DNA of 64,000 nucleotides, from contig CM050653.1 of assembly GCA_027574665.1 (NCBI GenBank), forward strand, positions 43,040,118 to 43,104,117, given 5' to 3'. The position numbers and the translations under genes were made by a program. Below, piece after piece: positions 12,830-22,600 of this stretch (the first letter of the stretch is position 1; each line of letters begins with the position of its first letter). This stretch comes from Rhynochetos jubatus. Taxonomy: Eukaryota > Chordata > Aves > Eurypygiformes > Rhynochetidae. The notes under the pieces were generated by a model. The model did no database searches, was not told where the DNA came from, and saw only the letters and a list, made by a program, of their open reading frames with translations.

Positions 12830-15173
12830 TATTTATTTATTTTAATTCAACTGTGTATGTGACTTTGTAATTACTTTCTAAAAGACTTTAGAAAAATTTA
12901 TTCTCAAACCCTAAGGATTGCCTACTGAAATAGATAATCTGAAACAATGTATTTGAGGAAATGGGATTTTTAGTGAACAGGTTACTGGAAAGATAAACTT
13001 AAGTCAGCTAGTGTATTTGTGAATATTCTTTTCTATTATTGTATAAACTTCTTCTAAACTGTTTTGTAATTGTTAAAAGCACACAGTAAGCATATTCCCT
13101 GTGCCATGGGTTATAAAACAGTAATTCAAATTTTAGGGCATTTATTACCAAATGACAAACATCATGGTCTAGTGATTCAGAGCACTGAGCCATTATGAAC
13201 CCAAGCTACCAGTACAACTTGCTCAAAGGGGTTGTTTGTTAATTTGTTATATAGGTAGGTAACTTCAAACTGTCTGACTGTTTGTGGTTCTGCTATTCTG
13301 TGTATGATTGGACACTTCATAGTTATCCCAGGCTTTTCTTTCTGGTAGTTTCTTCTTTTTGTCTTCCTGGCTTCCTGTGCTCAGAGGTATTATTCATTGA
13401 TGTCCTCATGTGTGCTTACCCCCAGTCCTCTTTCAGCTGGATGTTCACAGGACGTTCACTCAACTCTTTTTGAGCTTTGCCTTAGATCTTTAGTTATCCG
13501 AATATTCCAAAACTTGTGGCCTCTTTCCCTTTGACATCAGCATAAGCTATGTGGGTGCACTGGCCACATCTTAATGACATGCTCTACCTCAGTGGCTCTA
13601 AGTGGAGGCTGTATCATCTGCCTGTCTCGGGTCTTCTCTAAGACTCTTTCCTCTTCTGGGATTACCACAAGAACCACACAATTTTGAGAAAGGAAATGCA
13701 AAGGCACATCCTGGCTGAGTAGTCATCGATTCCAGTCAAAACTTGTGGTAAAATGAAGCTGTGCAGGAAAGCGTGCCCTTTCTATATCCTCCCAGTAATT
13801 ACTGATCATGTTATCAAAACAGAAGTAATGTATCGGAGGCAACTGAATTTTAGCTCAAGAGAGCAAAGCACCATCTGTTCAGACATTTCCCAGAATAGTG
13901 GGCTTCTCCGTTGGCTACATCAGTCATCACTTTTCCACACAGATTCAACATATTCACACATGCCTTGTATAGGAACAACTCCTTCACCTTCCTGTCACCC
14001 CAGGAATGAGTAGACAAGACTTTCTGCTATTAGGAAGCAGTCTTGATACTCACTCTGGATCCATCATGGATTTCTGCCTGGAAGACTGGAGAAATACCCT
14101 GGTAATGGGGACCTTCAATGAGCAAGAAGAGCCTTCTTGGGTAAAAATGGGCCACCACTCACATTTTCTTGCCCCAAGAGTCTTGGGTGGACTGCTAGGA
14201 ACACAACTACATGTCTTAGGCAAAAAAGATATTCTTAGGAACGAGAGACCTGGTTTTCAGAGGAGCTGGTATAGAGGGACAGGAAAAAAAGGGATATGTG
14301 GTTAACAAATAGAAAAGCTACCAAGTGAGGGAAGCCTGGCATGCTTCACCGTGTTCATTACCCTGAGCGCAAGGGAGGCAGGGACTTTCTGAATGGCAGG
14401 TCATGTCCAAAACCTTGCTGTCTGTTTGCTTTCCCCACACTAATCAACAATGCCACGATACTGTTGGTGATTCCTAGCCTCCAAATGATTGCAGGAATCT
14501 GCCTCTCAGCTCAGTGTACTCTGCTGATGGCCATTTCTACACCATGTATGTTCAGCACAGATCTCCAAAACCATTGCCTTCTCTATTCTATGTTTCTTTC
14601 CGTTGTGTTTGCCCCCCAAGTGTTTGCAGCTCTTCCGACTGCCACCAACACTTTTTAAAAACTCAGATGTTAATAGCAGAGATGTTCATTTTATTCATAC
14701 TGATAATTCCTCCCAGCAGGTCCAGCTCAACCTCCTTTGCTTCATCTCTGCGTGCACCTTCTCTTGCTGTTGTGGTCACTGCACAAGAAAACTTTCCTCT
14801 AGAGAAGGAATTTTGATACAAATGTGTTTAATTTCTGTGACCAGCTCCTGCCTTAGCAACAACTCTGTTCATGCTGCTCAGCGAAAGGGTGTCACATTTT
14901 GAGACCGAATTGATGCTGAGGAGACCAGGTGGACTTGGATACTAAAGCACTTGTAGTCACCGATAAATATTTAATGTTAACAAGCGACACAACTTCTCTG
15001 TTCTGCAGGACAGACAGCGCAGTCCAGGAAAGAGGCCAAGCGAGTCTGCGTGATGGTCCCTAACCTGCCTCTCCTGCAGTGGGGGAGATGGTGTGGTCCA
15101 GAAGAAAGCCAGGTGGGTCAGGACAGTGGTCCCAGCCATGCAGTGGGCAGCCCTGGTGTCCCTGGGGCTTCTG

Positions 15174-15207
15174 CTGGACCTCTTTCCCAGCTGGACCTCT
15201 TTCCCAG
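15174..15207. repeat. Perfect 2 x 17-bp tandem duplication
   Basis: The unit CTGGACCTCTTTCCCAG occurs twice in direct succession in a locally GC-richer stretch. It looks like a recent slippage or duplication event. Confidence 0.8.
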
Positions 15208-15532
15208 CCCACCCCTGGGCTGTGCTCACAGCCTGCCCCGCTGCAAAGCTCTCCGCGCCTCGGCAAAGGCACAGCAATTAACAGGTTAGCTACGGGGCAG
15301 TAGTTGATGGGTAAACGGGCTTTAGCCAGCCCAAACCCTGTGCCAAACTGTCACAAAGCGGCACGTTGTTTTTGGAGGATTAAGCTGGGAAAAAAATAAG
15401 GCGTTTTTCAAGAGGCACGTTGTGGAACAGTCTGACCCCAGGAACAGCTACTGACAAACGTGCTAAGGATGCGTCAGGCAAGTGGCTAAGTCCTGGGCAG
15501 AGTTCAGATGAGGGTGTCAGGCGGCAGTGATA

Positions 15533-15565
15533 CCCATGGCGTACACCCATGGCGTACACCCACGG
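15533..15565. repeat. 13-bp tandem repeat, about 2.5 copies
   Basis: The unit CCCATGGCGTACA is repeated twice perfectly, followed by a diverged partial third copy (CCCACGG). Confidence 0.8.
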
Positions 15566-18500
15566 GACACCATCAGTGCGTGCTCTTGCTGGTTCGGCAA
15601 AGTTGTTTGAAGTACAGTTGTGTAAATATGCATGACATGACCTGGCCAAATGTGTATTGTTGGATGGTCCAGCAACAGGCAGGCTTTTCTTAAGTGCCCT
15701 GGAACCATGCCCTGAAATTCATTCACAACCGAGGCAGTACAAGCATGTTGATAACTGTCATATTGTACTACCACAATCCTACTCAATGATTTGATCAGTT
15801 ATTTCACAATTATGTTAATGAATGATGATGAAATTTTAAAATGCTGTAGAATATGGAAATTACCTTTTCTGCAAATGTAGAATACGCAATGTTTGTTTAT
15901 ACCTTATTACAACTATGTAATAGTTGTAATACAATGTGGAATGTATAGGGCAATAGGTAACAACTTATTTTTTAAATATTTCAGATCAAAATTGCAAATT
16001 ATGCTTTTTTCCTATGTAGTTTGCAGAAAACAGAGTTGTGATCACTGATTCAGGCAAGTGGTTTTACCTGAGTATATTCTTAGTGTAGATAAATGTACAT
16101 AGTCTCACAAATAGGCAAGTTTTATGCCCTTTTAAATCTGATTCCAGAAAAGCCACAAAGAAAAGGTTTTATTAAACAGCAAGTAAACTAGAATAGAAGC
16201 AGTAAATAACTTACAACAGATGGGAAGTTTCTACACAGTAAATTATAGAAATATTTAAAGATCATACATACAGCTGTCTTACTGCTAAAATAAGTAAACC
16301 AAAATAATATTACAATAAATGTTTTGCTTACTAAAACCAGTAGTGAAACTGGTTTAAGTAGACAACCGTTTTGAAAATCTGTAGGGTACTTCTATCTATA
16401 TCATGGTCTCCAGCTATGAGGACAAGTAAGTCCCCAGTGAATTGAAATAGGAATTTTGTGTGTAGTGTCTCAAGGGGATTATTAATTTAAAATGTCACAT
16501 GGTAGGTGTAAGTATTTGACAAAAACTGATAGTGCATGATTGGGGCAGGTGGCATCTGGCGAAGAAATCCCACTCCTATCAAAATGTTACGGTGCTTAAA
16601 TTTGATTCATACTTAAATCTATGTTTGTTTTAGCAGGGGTCGCTTGAAACGTGATGAGCAGTCTACTGTCACTTCTTCACCTCTGAACTTGGCAGCGGCT
16701 TGTAGTCTGATAAGAACTTTGTCACACAACCCTACATGGCTACGAATGCAACCGCCCAACATACACCTTCAGGATAAATCCAATACAAACAATAAGCCAG
16801 TAACATGCTGTGCAGCCAGCGTAGTATATGATGAGAGCTAAATGAAAAGAAAGTTGGGCAAAGGAATTTCAGTGAAGACTAAAGAAAATGCTTGGAGGAA
16901 CATCAGCCTTTCCTCCTGTATTTGCTCCACTGTGACACATAGACCGAACATGTCTGACCATGCACACTCAAAGAGCAGCAACTGCCAAGAAGAAACTCCC
17001 TCTAATGGATATAGGATTGGCTGTCTTCAAGCTAGATCGCTATCTACCACTTGGCTTGGGATGAATGATTGCAAAAGGCACACTTCGCACACTAAGAACA
17101 GCCTATTTACTGAACAGCTGGGGCTAAAGGGAAGGCAGTACACTAATGTTTGAGACTGGCTCTATTCCCTCTGTACACATTAGTTGTTCTCTACCAGCGC
17201 AAAAAAAACCTCTGAACAGATGCACTCAAGGTGTTTCTCCAGTCCTCCTGGTATTTACTGCAGCAGTCCTGGTTCACTATACAGGATTCATTTAAATTGG
17301 TCCTCCTTATAAATTTGAGAGTTGGAAAAAAGAAACGCTGCATTCTAATCAGCAAGCCCAAAACTCTGAAGCACTAGGCAGAGCCCTGCAAGTGTAACCA
17401 CCTTCTTGTTGTGCATGAAACACTCTTATCTTGCCGAGGTAGAAGAGAAAACAGCCTACGGCTCAGAGGTACACATGGCTGCAGTAAAACTGGCTGGAAT
17501 GGATAACTTCCTGTCCCTTCTAGGCAGATGCTGTTATTTTCTGTAATCCCTGTGCAGCACTTAGATATTAGTTTAATAGGTTCCTTAGAAACTGACAGGG
17601 TAAAATTATGCTAAATAAGCAATATTTACTAGAAATTCTTCTGATCCTTCTCTTGAGGCATAATTGAACATCACAACTGGCTCCTCAAGGCGGCTGCTCC
17701 GTTCCCAATCCCTTTACTACTTAGGAAAAGCCTTTTGCAAAAGGGAAAAACCTTTAAATTATTCCTATTTAGATGAAATTATTCTCTTCGGATATCAATT
17801 TGTCTCCTAACTCAGATGCAGCGCTCCTACTAATCCTTCCTTTTGTGATTTGAGATTGGGAATAATTCAAGGAGTGGAACAGGCTGGACGAGGTAGGTCT
17901 TTTGCATTTCACACAGCAAAAAGGAAATTTTTGACTGAGAAGCTGGGTGTCATGAAACATTTTTGTAAGCTTGTAAAGAAATCTATGACCATAATATTTA
18001 CCGTCATATATATATATTTTACCTTTGGTGGCAAGTATCTTAAACTGTAACTATGTTATTGTAGGTTTGAGCATGAAAAATGAATTTTAGGCTTCATACA
18101 GACACCATGTTGGCCTGGGTGCTAAGTGAGACCCCACTTGTCCAAAGGGCAAATACCCTACGACAGGGTTGTGTGCTGTGTACGGAACAGGGTGCTTTTT
18201 TTTTACGCGACACCAGTGGCCGAAGGAAGGCTGACAGCTCGGAGGCCTTCGCAACAGCCGCAGACCGAAGTTACCCGCGGTGCCTGGGGTGAAAAACCGC
18301 CCGGGCTGCGTACCACGGCCCAGCGGAGGGCAGAGGTGTTCAAACGCCCTCCAGCCCGCAGCTCACGCCGGTCCCACCGGCTGCGCCGCCTCTTCTCCAC
18401 CCGCCGGTCGCAGCACCCACCTTGCAGACCAGGGCAGAGGACAGCCGTGCCCCGCCGGTCCCCCGCCCCAAGCGCTTCCCTGCGGGGGCGCGTTCCCGGC

Positions 18501-18670
18501 GGCAAAGCAAGGCCTCTCCTTCTCCGCGGGGTGGGGAGGCCGGCCCCGTGTCCCGGCGGGTCGGCGCTGCCCCCTCCCGCCCTGCTCCGGCCGTGACGCC
18601 GTTCACCGCGGCGCGCGGCAGCGCCCCCGCGCGGAGGCGCGGCTCCCTCCCTCCCTGTTGCCACCCGCAG

Positions 18671-18678
18671 TGACGTCT
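18671..18678 (+). promoter_or_regulatory. TOP2B: CRE-like site (TGACGTCT)
   Basis: Seven of eight matches to the palindromic CRE TGACGTCA, 44 bp upstream of the first inverted CCAAT box. A CREB/ATF role is inferred from motif and position only. Confidence 0.4.
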
Positions 18679-18714
18679 TACGCAGCCGCCACCGCCGCTC
18701 CTTCCGCTTCTCCG

Positions 18715-18719
18715 ATTGG
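18715..18719 (-). promoter_or_regulatory. TOP2B: Inverted CCAAT box 1 (NF-Y type)
   Basis: GATTGGCCGG gives ATTGG, the reverse of CCAAT, with the flanking bases favoured by NF-Y. Inverted CCAAT boxes bound by NF-Y are a known hallmark of vertebrate topoisomerase II promoters. Confidence 0.6.
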
Positions 18720-18756
18720 CCGGCGCTCCTCGCAGGCCGCCCGCCTCCGCTCTCTG

Positions 18757-18769
18757 ATTGGCGGGGCGG
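18757..18769. promoter_or_regulatory. TOP2B: Inverted CCAAT box 2 with adjacent GC box
   Basis: CTGATTGGCGGGGCGG joins a second inverted CCAAT (18757-18761) to an Sp1-type GGGGCGG (18763-18769). The distance to the first inverted CCAAT box is exactly 42 bp, about four helical turns. NF-Y plus Sp1/Sp3 control is known for human TOP2B. Use of these particular copies is inferred. Confidence 0.6.
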
Positions 18770-19442
18770 TTGGCGGTGGTGGGGGGAACACACGGGGCGC
18801 GGGGGGGGAGGGTGACCCGGGCCGGCGGCTTTCGGAGGCGGCCGCGGCGCGGAGGGGGACAGCGCACCGGTTGTCTGAGCGCGGGGTCCCGGCGGCGGCG
18901 GGGGGAGGAGGCGAGGGAGCGGCACCGGGCCCCGGGCCGGAAGGAGGAGGGGAAGGAGGGCTGGGCCAGCTTCGGGTTGTCGGCGTGCGTGTGCGTGAGG
19001 GGAGCGGAGGGGGGGCGCGGGTGCGCGCGCGCGCGGGGAGGGAGGGAGGGGAGGAAGGCGCGGGCGGGGGAGATTTTATTATTAATCCATTTTCCGGGCC
19101 TTTGTGGCTGCGGGGGGGAAGGGCCTGGGGGCGAGGAGGGAAGGCAGCGTTGCGGCGGGGACAGAGGCGGCTGTTGTCGCTGCCGCCGCCGGTCCCTTTA
19201 AACTAGCGAGAGCCGCAGGCCCAGCCGGGCCCGCCCGCTCCCGGCCTCCGGTTAGAGCGCGGGCGGCGGAAAGGCGCTTTTGTGCGGGCGGCGCGGCCCC
19301 TTGGCTGCCCTTCCTACCTCGGCCCTTCGCCGCCGGGCGCTCGCCTTCCCTCGCGGGGCTGCCGCCGGTCACGGGAGCCCTTTGCTCTCCCTTGGCCCAC
19401 CCCGGCGGGTTATTTTCCTTCGCCGCAGCCGCGCTGCCCAGC

Positions 19443-19451
19443 ATGAACTAG
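19443..19451 (+). other. TOP2B: Minimal uORF (Met-Asn-stop) in the TOP2B leader
   Basis: ATGAACTAG lies 171 nt upstream of the TOP2B start codon, with A at -3. It is the only ATG I find in about 1 kb before the start codon, and it terminates after one sense codon. Whether it is transcribed depends on the unmapped transcription start. Confidence 0.55.
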
Positions 19452-19621
19452 AAGGCGGGCCGAGGGGGGTGGGCAGCTCTCGGCGCCTCTGTGTGTGTGG
19501 GGGGGCGGGCGAGGGGCTGAGGGGCCGGGGGCGAAGGGCCCGCGCCGCGCCGTGAACCTCGGCACCGGCCCTCGGTTGTCTCCTTGAGCCTTCGCTTCGG
19601 CTGAGGAGAAACGGGCAGAAA

Positions 19622-19681
19622 ATGGCAAAGTCGGGAGGAGGAGGCGGCGGCGGCGGCGGCAGCGGGGGACTGACTTGGGTG
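19622..19681 (+). CDS. TOP2B: TOP2B exon 1 coding part
   Basis: Encodes MAKS, nine glycines, then SGGLTWV (residues 1-20), ending at a GTAAGT donor. The glycine run is coded by GGA x3 then GGC x6. Human TOP2B has a longer, mixed Gly/Ala/Asn stretch before LTWV, so this disordered N-terminus varies in length. Confidence 0.95.
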
Positions 19682-22600
19682 GTAAGTTGCTTATGGTTTT
19701 TATTTCGGGGGGTTGGTTGGTTTGTTTGATTTCTTATTGCGTCCCTTGTGTGCGTGGAAGGAGCGCGGGTTGGCTTTTAAACGAGGAAGAAGCTGACGGA
19801 TGGCGTGAGAGGGGAAGCGCTGTAGGGCTGCTCGGGGAGAGGGAAGAGACAGCCCGGGCTTGGGGTGGGCGCTAGCGAGAGGGGAGCGTGCAGCTGTGGG
19901 GGGCTCGTCGGGGGGCTCGGGGCTGTAAGGGAAAGGTCAGTCTCTGAGCAAACAGGTAGGAAGGACCCCCGCTTGCCTTGGTGGGGGGTGGGTGCGTCAG
20001 TAGGGCTCCATTGAAGTCACTGTCCTCCAGAGCGAGGTGTGGGCTGTCTGTCGTCCCGTGAAAGTCACAGTTACTGCCTCTTGATGCTAGAGCTGAGCCT
20101 TTACGGGCTACCAAAGGGGCTGGCTGTGCATCCCAGCCTCTTGCCCAGCTGTCTGAAAAGACTGTCTGAAGTTGGTAAGTTTCAAAGATGGGTAAGGAGG
20201 AGAGTGCTCTATCTTTGTGCTTTCTATTGTACCTTGGAATTAAACTTAATTGTCTTCCAAAAGTTATAGCTCTATGTAACAGGACCAAGAAGGGGTGTTT
20301 TGTTACTGCTTTTCATGTATTGGTCAGAAGTAAGAAGTTTTGAGAGGGTGCAGGTGATAACTGACTCTTTGGTGTTTGGACTAGATGATCTTACAGGTCT
20401 TTTCTAACCTTACTGATTGTGTGATAGAACTGGTGAATCATTCTTGAGCCTTTCTGAAGTCCTTTGGGAGTATTAGCCCTGATTCACAGTGCAGAGGGAT
20501 GCTCTCCTGGTCTGTAGTAACGGTGGATGCTCTCTGGTTTTGGTAGGACCTGAGGAAGGAGGAGCAAAGATGACCTGAAGGGGTCTGGTTCAGCCAATCA
20601 GTAACTTCCCAGCTTTTCTCTTGCTCTTTGTGTCATTCAAAAGAGGGTAACTTCTTCAGCGTTCAAGCAGAAGACAGTATATCTTGATAGACGGATGGTG
20701 AGGTAGCTGCGTCTTTAATTAGATGTATATGCTTTACAGAGTGAAAAACTTTTAAGAAGTCTTATTAAAGAGAAAAATAGCAAACTTGTTCTGTGGTGTC
20801 TTTCTACATCTTTGAGCTGTTGGAAAAGAATGTGAATAGCATTATTGGGTGAACAAATCCTACATGTTCTGATGACGGTTTAATTCTGTGGCTCTAATTA
20901 CTGCATTTTATGTTGGCAATTCTCTTTTTCATTTTAAGAAGCTGGCAGCAGGGAAAGGTATATAAAATTGAGCAAGTTTCTGGGTGTGCCACTTGAAATT
21001 AGACAGTTTAGATATGGGAACAGCCTAAGTGGAGAAGCTAACATTTTTCTCCTTTCCTTCCTGCAGTACAATGTGATCTTTATGAACTTCAGTCTTTGGA
21101 TAGCTCTCCAGAATTAAGATTTTTACCAGCTAGGTTGGACCAAGTAATTGAAAGTTTTACAGCTCACGTAGAAAACTGCAGAACAAAGTGTGAAAATCAC
21201 TGAGTAGGCATTTTTAATGAAACATGTTCTTAAATGTAATGGGGATGAAAGTATGATGAGTCAACAGTTTCCTGTAACTGGAAGTAATCGAACTTTTCCT
21301 TCTCTAAAAGCAGTAAAAATTAAAGTGTTTTAATCAACTCAGAGTAGTTTTAGGATAATAACTAGACTTCAGTTAAAACTGTTCACTTTTTTGCAAAAAA
21401 CAGTAGGACGTTTTTTCTTCCTCTTATGTGCATTTCAAAAGCTGAAGATATGATTTCTGAGCCAGTTCCTAAAGCCAGGCCTGTTCAATATCAGCTGTAG
21501 AACACTGGCATACAAAAGAACAATATTGTTGTGGCAATGAAATGGAAGGGGCAGTGGCTAGCGGTTGGTTCAGCGTGCAAGGCTGAGAAAACGTTGGTTC
21601 AAGTGATGGTTCATGAGTAGATATCATATGCTGGCCTTGAGGATGAGAGGTACAGAGCTAGGGACAGTAACAGTTTCAGCCATCTGGTTTTATTTTGCTT
21701 GCCACAGATGGCCAGATATACAAGTACTTGCTGTTTGGCTGTAAGTTGGTTTGAAACTACCTAAAGTCTTAAAAAAAAAAAAAAATTCAGACTTTTTACT
21801 AGTGTGTTGAAACTACTGGGATGCTTACTTTGAGTAATGTATTTTGTGTTGACTGTGGTTTCTTAATAAGACCATGAGTTAAACAATTGAAGGGTAACAG
21901 AAATAAGTCTATTTCTAAAAATGCAGAAACACTTAAAATTTAGTGGGATGTTAATTAATAGCGTTTCAAATGACCAATTGCTAGGTACATATAACCTGGT
22001 GCTCACATTTTAGTAGAGTTGTATGTATAACTTTAGCTTTGGTTGTGATTTAAACAACGTGCTTGTTCATTGGTTTGACTAGGAAAGAATTACTTGCAGT
22101 TATGAAACAGGAGGGGTACTTCATGTGGTAGAGAATTTACCATAGAGTGAATTTCATAATGAGAACATCATACAAGCATCAGGTGATACCTACTTTTACT
22201 TATAAAAGCAAGATGAATGTTCATGGAAACAAAGAGCAAGTGATCCGTGTTTTCAGCTACCCGTAACAGAACTTCAAGAGGTGTACTAGCAATGGTTAGC
22301 TGGTAAGCAGGCACATTTTCCAGTGGTGGGTGCGTGAGGGTATATACATTAACAATGTTTATTGGGAAAATCATTTAGCATTATGTAACTGAAAACAAAC
22401 CAAGATAACCTCTGACTTATGAAATGTACAAGTAATTTTTGAGGAGCTTTTTTTTATTGGTCTGGTTGCTGGTTTTTTGTTTTTGTTTTTGTTTTTTTTT
22501 TAATCAACTTGCACCTATCCACTGTAATAGTTGGTAGAAGGTGGAGTTTTGACAAACACATTGATATTAATGACTTTTGGTGGATGATTTCCGAGGGTCA

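Larger units (their letters stand above)
2821..18180. other. NGLY1-TOP2B intergenic region
   Basis: About 15 kb without a recognisable gene. Open frames here are short, overlap on both strands and show no family motif, periodic conservation or splice-consistent continuation. The longest (about 110 codons, around 8.6-9.2 kb and 9.85-10.2 kb) have no recognisable domain. Contents worth noting are a short TG microsatellite (12813-12829), a 17-bp tandem duplication (15174-15207) and a 13-bp tandem repeat (15533-15565). GC content rises slightly at 15.0-15.6 kb, then sharply from about 18.2 kb. Enhancers or lncRNAs cannot be excluded. Confidence 0.7.
18190..19690 (+). promoter_or_regulatory. TOP2B: TOP2B CpG-island promoter and 5' leader
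   Basis: About 1.5 kb of extremely GC- and CpG-rich sequence with sharp edges against AT-rich flanks, ending in TOP2B exon 1. It contains a CRE-like TGACGTCT (18671), two inverted CCAAT boxes (18715, 18757), a GC box (18763-18769), an ETS-like CCGGAAG (about 18937), G-runs and alternating CG tracts. No ATG occurs between roughly 18.6 kb and the start codon except a two-codon uORF at 19443. An isolated AT-rich patch (TTTTATTATTAATCC, about 19074-19088) interrupts the island. The transcription start cannot be placed from sequence. Long open frames here on both strands are by-products of GC richness. Confidence 0.9.

Noticed and set aside
18126..19206. Long overlapping open frames on both strands upstream of TOP2B exon 1 (up to about 308 codons)
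   Set aside because: They lie in the CpG island where stop codons are rare. Composition is Gly/Arg/Ala/Pro-rich in every frame, there is no ATG-initiated conserved domain, and they overlap the promoter.
19682..19700. Alternative exon 1 donor for a five-residue insert, as in the longer human TOP2B isoform
   Set aside because: The only extra GT close by (19696) would add 14 nt and break the frame. No in-frame 15-nt extension is visible here or at the exon 2 acceptor.
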